DNA of 64,000 bases, taken from Paraburkholderia tuberum STM678. GTDB lineage: Bacteria; Pseudomonadota; Gammaproteobacteria; Burkholderiales; Burkholderiaceae. Shown here piece after piece: positions 19,641-27,730 of the stretch. The first letter of the stretch is position 1. Each line of letters starts with the position of its first letter. The notes beneath the pieces are model-generated. The model saw only the letters and a list, made by a program, of their open reading frames with translations, did no database searches and was not told the DNA's origin. A program made the translations under genes and the position numbers. The stretch is from contig NZ_CADFGP010000031.1 in assembly GCF_902833905.1 (NCBI RefSeq), positions 1-64,000 on the forward strand, written 5' to 3'.

Positions 19641-20987
19641 TTACGCTTGCGCCGTTGCGCTTGCCAGTTCCTCGAAGCTCACTTCCTTGTCCGTCACCTT
19701 CGCCTTGCTGAGGACGAAGTCGACGACGTTGGCTTCAACGACATACGCTTCCATTTCAGCAAGACGTTGCTGGTTGGAATAATACCAGCGGACGACTTCC
19801 TTCGGGTCTTCGTAGCTTTTCGCGAATTCATCGACTTCGGCACGGATCTGCTCCGGCTTCGCCTGCAGTTCGTTCGCCTTCACCAGCTCGGCCAGCACGA
19901 GACCCAGCTTGACGCGGCGCTCGGCCTGCTCCTTGAACATCGCGGCCGGGATCGGCGCGTCCTTCGCGTTCGGCACGCCGCGCTGTTCCAGATCCTGGCG
20001 AGCCATCGCGACGAGGCGCTCCTGATCCTGCTCGATCAGCGCGTTCGGGACGTCGAGCTCCGAGATTTTCAGCAGTGCGTCCATCACCTGGTTCTTGACG
20101 ATGGCTTGCGTGCGGCGCTTCGCTTCGCGCTCGAGGTTGTCCTTGATTTCAGCGCGCATCTTGGTCAGATCGCCGTCTTCGATGCCGAGCGATTTCGCGA
20201 ATTCGCCGTCGACTTCCGGCAAATGCGGCCATTCGATCTTCTTCATCGTGATCGTGAATTGCGCCGTCTTGCCCGCCACTTCCTTGCCGTGGTAGTCGTC
20301 CGGGAACTTCAGGTCGAATTCCTTCGCTTCGCCGACCTTCAAGCCGAGCGCCGCTTTTTCGAATTCCGGCAGCATGCGGCCTTCGCCGAGGATGAAGCCG
20401 AAGTCTTCGGCGCTACCGCCCTGGAATGCTTCACCGTCGATCTTGCCGACGAAGTCGACCGTCACGCGGTCGCCGTCTTTGGCGGCCGTGTCCGCGCCGC
20501 CGTCGCCATGCTCGCCTGCCTCGCCGCGAGCGAGGAAGTGCACGCGCTGTTTGCGCAGGATGTCCAGCGTGCGGTCGATTTCCGCTTCGCTGATGCTGGT
20601 CATGGTGCGCTCGATTTCAGCCGTGGCGACGTCGCCCAGCTTCACTTCCGGATACACCTCGAAGGTCGCGTCGAACGCGTAGCTGCCTTCACCCGCGTCG
20701 GTATTCGGCGCGAAGCTCGGCTGACCCGCGACACGCAGGTTTTCGGTGCGGCTGATGTCGAAAAATTCCTTGCCGACCTTGTCGCTCAGCACTTCGGCTT
20801 CCACCTGGCCCGAATACTGTTGCGTCACCATCTTGAGCGGCACCTTGCCCGGGCGGAAACCCGGCATGCGCACGTTCTTCGCGAGTTGACGGATACGCGA
20901 ATCCACTTCCTTCTGCACGGCATCCTTCGGCAGGGAAATCGTCACGCGGCGTTCGAGCTTGCCGAGGTTTTCAACAACGTTAGCCAT
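19641..20987 (-). CDS. tig: Trigger factor, ribosome-associated chaperone
   Basis: A 448-residue protein with peptidyl-prolyl isomerase activity that receives nascent chains at the ribosome exit. The N-terminal ribosome-binding domain carries a GFRPGKVP signature near residue 45. A FKBP-like PPIase domain follows in the middle (about 165-255, with DRVTVDFVGKIDGEAF), then the helical C-terminal substrate cradle. The start at 20987 (MANVVENLGK) matches the family N-terminus. It is the first gene of the tig-clpP-clpX-lon block; a TAAAAT box lies about 175 bp upstream. Confidence 0.97.
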   Translation of the reverse strand: MANVVENLGKLERRVTISLPKDAVQKEVDSRIRQLAKNVRMPGFRPGKVPLKMVTQQYSGQVEAEVLSDKVGKEFFDISRTENLRVAGQPSFAPNTDAGEGSYAFDATFEVYPEVKLGDVATAEIERTMTSISEAEIDRTLDILRKQRVHFLARGEAGEHGDGGADTAAKDGDRVTVDFVGKIDGEAFQGGSAEDFGFILGEGRMLPEFEKAALGLKVGEAKEFDLKFPDDYHGKEVAGKTAQFTITMKKIEWPHLPEVDGEFAKSLGIEDGDLTKMRAEIKDNLEREAKRRTQAIVKNQVMDALLKISELDVPNALIEQDQERLVAMARQDLEQRGVPNAKDAPIPAAMFKEQAERRVKLGLVLAELVKANELQAKPEQIRAEVDEFAKSYEDPKEVVRWYYSNQQRLAEMEAYVVEANVVDFVLSKAKVTDKEVSFEELASATAQA

Positions 20988-21543
20988 GGCTTCAATCGTC
21001 CTAAAATTATTCGAGCGAATCAGTTATCTTCTCCGTGCTGCCCGTCGATGTCGCTTCGCATCGATTTGCGCCGATTGCATCGCGCCGATTGCATCGATCA
21101 CGCACCTGCGCCGCGGGCTTGCAGGCCGTCGGCAGCACGGTTGAGTCCAAAGAGCCGAATATTTTAGCAAACTATTTGCGCGCCTAGCCGGGATTCGATG
21201 ATTGCATCGAGCTTTCCCTGCATTCCGGGCGTTTTGAGGGCCATTTTCGGTTAGTTTTGACACAGCGAGCGCGATTTGCCGCTGGCATCGCTATCCGGTT
21301 AGCGTCATGCGTTCCTCGGCGCTCTTTAGTCATGCAACAGAACGTTCGCGTGGACGCTCGCACCCGCTCGCGGCCGACGCGTCGTGGCCGCGATCCCGCC
21401 TATGCCTTTCGACATATTCAGCCGACGCCCCCATGCTGATAAGCTAACGCACTCGCTCGGGCCGCCACCGCCGGTCACCGGCAGCCGGTCGCTTCATCCG
21501 CTCCGGCAACCGCTTACAACGACTCAAACCTCTCAGAGACACC
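20988..21543. other. Divergent intergenic region tig / glycerate kinase
   Basis: A 556-bp spacer with no recognisable gene. On the minus strand a TAAAAT (21161-21166) is the likely tig -10 box. It contains a perfect 14-bp tandem duplication (21068-21095) and a further partial copy of the same words (GATTGCATCGA) near 21198. AT content is higher around 21155-21180 than in the flanks. On the plus strand nothing clear was found for the kinase gene. Confidence 0.45.
21068..21095. repeat. Tandem 14-bp duplication upstream of tig
   Basis: GCGCCGATTGCATC occurs twice back-to-back (21068-21081 and 21082-21095). It would lie in the tig 5' leader if the TAAAAT at 21161 is the -10 box. Confidence 0.8.
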
Positions 21544-22689
21544 ATGCCGAATTCGTCGTCCTCGCCTGTCGTCGTCATCGCTCCCGATTCATTCAAAGGC
21601 TCGCTCAGCGCGGAACAGGTCGCGCAAGCGATCGCATCCGGCGTCCAGCGCGCACGCCCCGACGCGAGCGTGCGCATCTGTCCGATGGCCGACGGCGGCG
21701 AAGGCACGCTCGACGCAATGCTCACGAGCGGCGGCGAGCGCCGCACGCTTAGCGTGCGCGGCGCGGCCGGTCCGACGCGCGCAGCGCTGACGGGCCTGCT
21801 CACAGACGGCAGCGCCATCATCGAAACGGCGGAAATCGTCGGCATTACGGACCCCGTCGGCATGGGCGTGCCGGTCGAGGCGCGCAGCACGCGCGGCATG
21901 GGCGAAGCGATTCGCGCGCTGCTTGATGCCGGCGTGCGGCGCTTTTTCGTCGCGCTCGGCGGCAGCAGCACGAACGACGGCGGCGCCGGCCTGCTGACCG
22001 GCCTCGGCTTGCAACTTTTCGACGCGCAAGGCAACGTACTCGAAGGCACACCCGAGCAGCTTGCGCGCGTGGCGCGGGTCGATGCGTCGCTGCTCGACGC
22101 GCGGCTTGCCGACACGCAGTTCGTCGGCATGTCGGACGTCGACAATCCGTTGACCGGCGCGCACGGTGCGACCGCGATCTTCGGTCCGCAAAAAGGCGTG
22201 AAGCCAGAACAGGTCGCGCCGATCGACGCGGCGCTCGCGCGCTTCGCCGATCTGCTCGAAGCCGCGCTCGGCCGCACGGCGCGTGACCTGCCGGGCGCGG
22301 GCGCGGCGGGCGGCCTCGGCTTCGCATTGCACATGCTCGGCGCGCAGTTCGAGCCGGGCGCGGAAACCGTCGCGCGGCAAATCGGCCTCGACGCCGCGCT
22401 CACGGGCGCCAACTGGCTGATTACCGGTGAAGGCCGTTCCGACGTACAGACGCTGCACGGCAAGGCGCCGTTCATCGCCTGCGCGCATGCGCGTGCCGCG
22501 GGCGTGCCCGCCACGCTGCTGTCCGGCGCGATCGACCCCGCCGCGCTGCCGCGTCTTGCCGAATACTTCGGCGGCTGCTTTTCTCCGGCGCCGGGGCCGA
22601 TCACGCTCGACGTCGCGATTCGCGATGCGGCGCGCCTGCTCGCCAACGAAGCCGAGCAGCTGACGCGCCTGAAATACGGCGTGCGTTGA
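21544..22689 (+). CDS. glxK: Glycerate kinase (GlxK/GarK family)
   Basis: A 381-residue class II glycerate kinase. It phosphorylates D-glycerate from the glyoxylate/tartronate pathway to 2-phosphoglycerate. Family motifs include the N-terminal VIAPDSFKGSLSA, PMADGGEGT, the central GGSSTNDGGAGLL and the nucleotide/substrate loop GAGAAGGLGF. Length is normal. No hyi, glxR or gcl gene lies nearby, so its metabolic partners are elsewhere. A MarR-type regulator follows 63 bp downstream in the same direction. Confidence 0.94.
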   Translation: MPNSSSSPVVVIAPDSFKGSLSAEQVAQAIASGVQRARPDASVRICPMADGGEGTLDAMLTSGGERRTLSVRGAAGPTRAALTGLLTDGSAIIETAEIVGITDPVGMGVPVEARSTRGMGEAIRALLDAGVRRFFVALGGSSTNDGGAGLLTGLGLQLFDAQGNVLEGTPEQLARVARVDASLLDARLADTQFVGMSDVDNPLTGAHGATAIFGPQKGVKPEQVAPIDAALARFADLLEAALGRTARDLPGAGAAGGLGFALHMLGAQFEPGAETVARQIGLDAALTGANWLITGEGRSDVQTLHGKAPFIACAHARAAGVPATLLSGAIDPAALPRLAEYFGGCFSPAPGPITLDVAIRDAARLLANEAEQLTRLKYGVR

Positions 22690-22752
22690 CCCGCGAAACG
22701 GTTGCCGCAACAATCACAGCGCCACGACCGTTCCACTCATCACGGGGTGACC

Positions 22753-23202
22753 ATGAAGGACTCCGCCAAAGCCGGGCTCGAGCAGTTCCTCACGTATCGT
22801 CTGCATGTACTGAACAAACTGGCCGAGCGCGGCATCAGCGCGCGCTACGCGGCGAAGCTCGACGTGACGCTGCCCGAAGCGCGGGTAATTGCGACGGTGG
22901 GATCGTTCGGACCGTTCTCGATCATGGAGTTGGCACGCCATGCCAATCTCGACAAAAGCCAGGCGAGTCGCGCGGCCGAAGCGCTGATCCGGCAGGGACT
23001 CGTGCAGCGCGAAGCGAGCGCCGCGGACGGCCGCGTCGTGCTGGTCTCGCTGACGCAGGAAGGCCGCGCGCTGTATCGCAAAGTGATGCCGATCGCGCGC
23101 AAGTGGAACGGCGATATGTTCGAGTGCCTCGACGAAGAGGAAAGGGCCGCGTTCGGCGCGGCGCTCGACAAGGTGATCCGTGCCATGAACGCGCAGGAGT
23201 GA
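22753..23202 (+). CDS. MarR-family transcriptional regulator
   Basis: A 149-residue winged-helix dimer. The DNA-binding domain covers about 35-105, with the recognition helix in LDKSQASRAAEALIRQG and the wing in the ASAADGRVVLVSLT stretch that is highly typical of MarR. The start at 22753 is preceded by a GGGG ribosome-binding site; the upstream in-frame ATG at 22702 is less likely. It may be co-transcribed with the glycerate kinase, but the effector and targets cannot be read from the sequence. Confidence 0.9.
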   Translation: MKDSAKAGLEQFLTYRLHVLNKLAERGISARYAAKLDVTLPEARVIATVGSFGPFSIMELARHANLDKSQASRAAEALIRQGLVQREASAADGRVVLVSLTQEGRALYRKVMPIARKWNGDMFECLDEEERAAFGAALDKVIRAMNAQE

Positions 23203-23321
23203 TAGCGCGCGGCGAACCGGCCGTGTTTGAAAAGCGCCGTTTCACGGCATTGGGCGGCGCGTGTCAAAATTGAGCCTCGGCCAACGCGCCTTCACCCTCT
23301 TTTTCATCCAGGGACGCTTCA

Positions 23322-23609
23322 GTGGACATCAACAAACAGGTCGCGGCACTCACTGCGTCGGAACTCCAGACCGCCGGCGCGAGCCAGGCGAGCGCGATCG
23401 CGGTCAGCGTCGTACTGCGTCATCTTCGTTCGCCGGAACTGGCGAAACTGCTGTCGTCGGCATTTGAAAATCATCAGGCGGTGATGCTGCAAACGCCATG
23501 GCCGGACCAGATGCTGCAGGCGTTCGAGTCGACGCGCCGTTTCCTCGAAGGCGCCGCGCAAGCGGAATTGCCGGGCTCGCAGGAAGTGCCGGGAACGCCG
23601 GGTGCCTGA
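23322..23609 (+). CDS. Hypothetical protein, GTG start
   Basis: A 95-residue, mostly helical protein starting at a GTG with a GGGA ribosome-binding site 7 bp before it. It begins DINKQVAALTASELQTAG and contains two hydrophobic helices; no signal peptide or known domain is recognised. The coding-like composition, the start context and the terminator 67 bp after the stop support a real gene. Function unknown. Confidence 0.65.
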   Translation: MDINKQVAALTASELQTAGASQASAIAVSVVLRHLRSPELAKLLSSAFENHQAVMLQTPWPDQMLQAFESTRRFLEGAAQAELPGSQEVPGTPGA

Positions 23610-23675
23610 GTCGCGCGGTCGCGATGAAAGGCAGCGGAGCAACACTGAGGCCTTTCAGAAGACCGCGCAAAAAAG

Positions 23676-23714
23676 AAAAAACCCCGTCGGTCCAAAGACT
23701 TGACGGGGTTTTTC
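23676..23714. terminator. Bidirectional terminator (hypothetical gene / tRNA-Leu)
   Basis: AAACCCCGTC (23679-23688) pairs perfectly with GACGGGGTTT (23702-23711), with A-rich and T-rich flanks. It can end both the plus-strand hypothetical gene and the minus-strand tRNA-Leu transcript. Confidence 0.87.
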
Positions 23715-23729
23715 TTGACTACCAATAAG

Positions 23730-23816
23730 TGGTGCGAGGGAGGGGACTCGAACCCCTACACCCTTGCGGGCGTCAGGACCTAAACCTGGTGCGTCTACCA
23801 ATTTCGCCACCCTCGC
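23730..23816 (-). tRNA. tRNA-Leu(UAG)
   Basis: A class II tRNA of 87 nt with encoded CCA. The acceptor stem is GCGAGGG/CCCTCGC, the D-arm is GGTAGACGC, the anticodon loop is TTTAGGT (anticodon TAG), and a long variable arm precedes GGTTCGAGTCC. It is monocistronic with its own terminator. The flanking 230 bp up to the next gene (23817-24046) shows nothing else. Confidence 0.97.
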
Positions 23817-24046
23817 AGCCGGGTACGCCGCAAAGCGTCGCGCCCGATTGTCCTGTGCACTCCCAAGCGCGCTGAACACGTGCCCGAAAGCGTAAGCGCG
23901 AGATTCTAACCGATTGATTCGCGCTTGTCTGCACCCGACGGTATCTGCGCGCGCGACGCCGATGCTACAATTTTCGGCTCGTCGAGACGGGCGCCGCGAC
24001 GGACGTCGGCGCCCTTCTCGCCAGTCCTTCCCCACACTCTCATCCC

Positions 24047-24883
24047 GTGAATTTCGACGACTATTGCCAGCAGAAAGCGGCGCCCCCAGGATCGAGCACC
24101 TACTATGCGCTTCGCCAGGCGCGCGCCGCCAGTCAGCCTCTGTTGACGGCGCTCTTCGCATTGCGTCGCGAGTTCGAGGAAACGGTCAAGGAGACGAGCG
24201 ATCCGGCGGTCGGCCGCACGAAGCTCGCGTGGTGGCAGAAAGAAATTGCCGCGCTGGCCGCCGGCTCGCCGTCGCATCCGGTGTCCAAGGCACTCGCGGC
24301 CTATCTGCCCGACGCGCAGGCCGAATGTCGGGCTCTGCAGGAACTGCTCGCGGGCTTCGAGATGGATCTCGACCAGGCACGCTATCTCGACTATCCGAAC
24401 CTGCGGCGCTATGTGCAGGGTGTCGGTGGCAATTTTGCTTCGCTGGTGTCGCGCGCGGCTGCAACCGGATCGGCCGACGATGCCGCGCATGCGTCGGCGT
24501 GGGCCGCTCCGCTCGGCGAGGCGCTGATGCTCGCGCAGTTCGTCGCCGAAACCGGCAACGATGCCCGGCACGGCCGCATCTACGTTCCGATCGACGAGAT
24601 GCAACGCTACAACGTCACCGCCGCCGATCTGATCAACCGCAAATACACCGACGCTTTCACCGAGCTGATGCGGTTCGAAACGAATCGCGCGCGCGACGCG
24701 GTGCAGACCGCGCTCGCCGCGGTGCCCGCCAGCGCGCGGCGCGCGCAGCGCACGCTGCTCGCGCTCGCGGCGCTCGCGTTGGCGTTGCTCGATGAAATCG
24801 AGCGCGACGGTTATCACGTGCTGCATCAACGCATCGCGTTGACGCCGATCCGCAAGCTATGGATCGCGTGGCGCGCGAAGTAG
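24047..24883 (+). CDS. Squalene/phytoene synthase-fold protein without the Asp-rich metal motifs
   Basis: A 278-residue protein with a GTG start. It has the overall trans-prenyltransferase (squalene/phytoene synthase) pattern, including YCQQKAAPPGSSTYYAL at the N-terminus and a GNDARHGRIYVP segment. The two metal-binding DxxxD motifs of true synthases are changed. The first position reads REFEETVKE where synthases have a REVDDIVDE-like stretch. The second reads ETGNDARHGR in place of DVGEDARRGR, keeping one Asp. GRTKLAWWQKEI is like the segment seen in NDUFAF6-type proteins, which share the fold but serve complex I assembly. A catalytic role in squalene or carotenoid synthesis therefore looks doubtful. 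No hpn or crt genes are nearby. Alternative: a divergent but active synthase. Confidence 0.75.
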   Translation: MNFDDYCQQKAAPPGSSTYYALRQARAASQPLLTALFALRREFEETVKETSDPAVGRTKLAWWQKEIAALAAGSPSHPVSKALAAYLPDAQAECRALQELLAGFEMDLDQARYLDYPNLRRYVQGVGGNFASLVSRAAATGSADDAAHASAWAAPLGEALMLAQFVAETGNDARHGRIYVPIDEMQRYNVTAADLINRKYTDAFTELMRFETNRARDAVQTALAAVPASARRAQRTLLALAALALALLDEIERDGYHVLHQRIALTPIRKLWIAWRAK

Positions 24884-24925
24884 CCTGAGCGCCGGGCGCG
24901 TCGATTCGCGCCCAGCGCCCAGCGC

Positions 24926-26330
24926 TCACGCCCGCAGCAACGGCAGCGGCTCGAGCCGCTGCTGCAGAGTCGCAGGCGCGTCCAATCCCCACCAGGGCCC
25001 GAGCACCGTCGCATAAAGCTGGCGAAAATCCACGCCGACCGGCAGGTTGCCATTCCCATCGAGCCGCGCAAGCATCGGCGGCACGCCAAACAAACCGCCC
25101 TGCACGCGACCGCCCGTCACGAAGTACGGCGCCACCGTGCCGTGATCGGTGCCGTTGCTCTGGTTCTCGCGCGGACGGCGCCCGAATTCCGCGTACGTCA
25201 TCACGAGCGTATCGTTCCACCGGCCCAACTCGACGAGCGCGGCCTGCATCGCCACCATCCCTTCCGCGAACTGTTTGAGCAACTCGGCCTGTTGTCCCGG
25301 CTGGTTCTGGTGCGTATCGAAACCGTTCAGCGTTAGCCGGATCACGGCCACGCCCTGCCCGCTCAACGGCTGCTCCAGTGGCGCGCGTCCGGCGCCAGCT
25401 ATCTTCAGCGTGTCCGAAGCGGCCAGCACCTGCATTGCCGTTTTGATCGAACTGCCGAACGCGCCGCCCGGAAACGCGGTCTTCAACTGAGGCTGCCTTT
25501 GCGTCGCACGCAGACGACCGGCCGGTTTCACGATGTCGTTTTCGACGTCGAGAATAGGCGCGAGCGCGGGATTGACCAGCGCGATCGCGCGCGCGCCGTT
25601 TGCGAGCGGCCCCATTTCGGCGCTGCCGACCACGACGCCGTCGGCCGCGAAACCGATGGGCACCGGCCTCATCGCGAACGCGCGCGTGAGCCAGCCGTCG
25701 CGCAGATATTGGTCGGAGCGTGAGCGGTATCCCAGATCTCGATCGAACGGAAATGCGACAGGTTCGGCTGCGCATAGCTGACGCCCTGCACGATCGCGAG
25801 CTGCCGGCTGCGCGAGAGCGGCATCAGCGGCTCCAACGCGGGATACGGCGCGGGATGCAGCGCGGTGCGCTCGTCGAGCTGGATCATCTGTTCGCGTTTG
25901 ATGCCGATGTTTTTGCGCAGCACGAGGTACGCAGGATCGGCGAACGGGATCACGGTGTTCAAACCGTCGTTGCCGCCTTTCAGCGTCGAACTGTTGATCC
26001 AGGACGCGCCGCCCGGCCATCCTTTGAGGTTCGGCGGATAGAACAGGTTGTCGCCGAGCGCGCGTAGCGTCACCTCGATGTCATAACCGCTCGCGCGAAA
26101 CTGCATGGCGATCGGCTCGACGCGTGCCGGGTCCGGCGTGTCGGAGATGCGACGCTGATCCGGCGTCCATGCGTTGCGCTCGGCGCGCGTTGGGATCGGC
26201 TCGAATACAGTCGGGAGGTCGCGATATCGCTTCGCGGCGCGCGCTCGTGAGTGGCGTGACATCGTGAGCCGAGGCGCCTGTATGCACCAAGACGCGCACA
26301 AAAACGCGCCGGCGCTGGCGACTCAACGGA
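24926..26330 (-). pseudogene. Decayed DUF1800 + DUF1501 locus (deletion fusion plus frameshift)
   Basis: Two normally adjacent genes, a DUF1800 protein followed by a Tat-exported DUF1501 protein, survive only as remnants. Reading on the minus strand, degenerate N-terminal DUF1800-like sequence lies near 26326-26200 in another frame. Next comes the C-terminal DUF1800 part with an internal gap (FRASGYDIEVTLRAL joined to LGDNLFYPPNLKGWPGG). At WINSSTL (about 25990) it is fused directly to the DUF1501 segment GGNDGLNTVIPFADPAY. A single-base loss near 25723 then shifts the frame inside IWDTA(S)RSDQYLRDGW. The rest of DUF1501 is open to the stop at 24926 (NGTDHGTVAPYFVTGG, C-terminus LEPLPLLRA). 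Function is presumably lost. Exact junctions are approximate. Confidence 0.85.
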
Positions 26331-26398
26331 GCAGCGGATCAGAAAGTGGACGCTGAAGATGCAACGGGATTTTTCACGCGGCAATGCGCGCGCTGAGA

Positions 26399-26725
26399 TT
26401 AACGCTTGTACAACTCGCGCACGGCGTCTTCGATGTGCTGCCGCAACAGCCGACGCTCTTCGGGCGTCATATGCCCGTCGCGGCGACGTTGATCGAGATC
26501 GGGGGGAACCGCGGTGCGCAGCATCGCGTCAGAGGCAGGGCGATCGATGCCCGGGTTGTGGCGGCTGGTTCTGCCATTGCCCAAGCGGGGCGCATGCTCG
26601 CTCGCCGCTCTATCCGCGGACGGCTGCGCATGAGCGAGCGTCGGGCCCAGTGTGCCTGCCAGCGTACCGGCAACCGCCAGTGCAATCACGCTCAGGCGCA
26701 CGTTTGGCCAAACCCCTCCCTTCAT
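26399..26725 (-). CDS. Small secreted hypothetical protein
   Basis: A 108-residue protein with a signal peptide (MKGGVWPNVRLSVIALAVAG, cleavage likely after AHA at about residue 33). The mature part is polar and ends in a helical TPEERRLLRQHIEDAVREL segment. The start at 26725 has an AGGGAA ribosome-binding site 6 bp upstream. It is divergent from ompR. No domain is recognised; the C-terminal helix recurs in Burkholderiales hypotheticals to my knowledge. Confidence 0.72.
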   Translation of the reverse strand: MKGGVWPNVRLSVIALAVAGTLAGTLGPTLAHAQPSADRAASEHAPRLGNGRTSRHNPGIDRPASDAMLRTAVPPDLDQRRRDGHMTPEERRLLRQHIEDAVRELYKR

Positions 26726-26892
26726 GTTGTTCCCTTCGTGGCGCGGCAACCGGCTACCTCAGATGCGTATACAAACCCCGGTAACAGCCGGGTGCGAGAG
26801 TTTTGTCGAGTGAAGTATCCACCGAACAGCCGCATTCAGTAAAGCAGTCTAAACGCGCATACTTTACGTCGCGCCACACCGCGGGTAAATTT

Positions 26893-26943
26893 TGTAACCG
26901 ACTGTAACCCCAGAAATGGTGTAACCGCGCACCACTTTCTAAT
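26893..26943 (+). promoter_or_regulatory. Putative ompR promoter with three TGTAACC direct repeats
   Basis: Three copies of TGTAACC lie at 26893-26899, 26903-26909 and 26920-26926 (spacings 10 and 17 bp), just upstream of a -10-like TCTAAT (26938-26943) and 19 bp before the ompR start. Repeated 7-mers at about one helical turn resemble OmpR/PhoB-type tandem sites. Autoregulation is an inference; the -35 box is weak. Confidence 0.55.
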
Positions 26944-26961
26944 CGCGCTAAGATGCCGACC

Positions 26962-27687
26962 ATGGAAACCAAAAACCCTTCGAAAATCCTCGTCGTCGAC
27001 GACGATCCACGCCTGCGCGATCTTCTGCGCCGCTACCTCGGCGAACAAGGCTTCAACGTCTACGTCGCCGAAAATGCGCCGTCAATGAACAAGCTCTGGG
27101 TGCGCGAGCGCTTCGATCTGCTGGTGCTCGATCTGATGCTGCCCGGTGAGGACGGCCTGTCGATCTGCCGGCGACTGCGCGGCAGCAACGACCGCACGCC
27201 GATCATCATGCTGACGGCCAAGGGTGAGGATGTCGATCGCATCGTCGGCCTCGAGATGGGTGCCGACGACTATCTGCCCAAGCCGTTCAATCCACGCGAA
27301 CTGGTCGCGCGCATTCACGCGGTGCTGCGTCGCCAGTCGCCGTCCGAGTTGCCGGGCGCTCCGTCCGAGACCACCGAGGTCTTCGAGTTCGGCGAGTTCG
27401 CGCTGAATCTCGCCACCCGCACGCTGACCAAGGCCGGCCAGGAAATTCCGCTCACCACCGGTGAGTTCTCGGTGCTGAAGGTATTCGCGCGTCATCCGCG
27501 TCAGCCGCTGTCGCGCGAAAAGCTGATGGAACTCGCACGCGGGCGCGAATACGAGGTCTTCGACCGCAGCCTCGACGTGCAGATCTCGCGTCTGCGCAAG
27601 CTGATCGAGCCGGATCCGGGCAGCCCGCGCTTCATTCAGACCGTGTGGGGCCTCGGCTACGTCTTCATCCCCGACGGTGCAGCCTGA
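26962..27687 (+). CDS. ompR: Two-component response regulator OmpR
   Basis: A 241-residue OmpR/PhoB-type regulator. The receiver domain has the acidic pocket VVDDDPR, phospho-acceptor Asp57 and the KPF lysine turn. The C-terminal winged helix (about 145-238) has the recognition helix in REYEVFDRSLDVQISRLRKL and the final GLGYVF hairpin. It is the likely partner of the kinase encoded 43 bp downstream and should control porin and envelope genes. Start 26962 (METKNPSK) was chosen over 26953 by family practice; both are possible. Confidence 0.95.
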   Translation: METKNPSKILVVDDDPRLRDLLRRYLGEQGFNVYVAENAPSMNKLWVRERFDLLVLDLMLPGEDGLSICRRLRGSNDRTPIIMLTAKGEDVDRIVGLEMGADDYLPKPFNPRELVARIHAVLRRQSPSELPGAPSETTEVFEFGEFALNLATRTLTKAGQEIPLTTGEFSVLKVFARHPRQPLSREKLMELARGREYEVFDRSLDVQISRLRKLIEPDPGSPRFIQTVWGLGYVFIPDGAA

Positions 27688-27730
27688 GTTTGTGCTCCGT
27701 TTTTGTTTCTGTGTCACATAAGAAGGGCCC

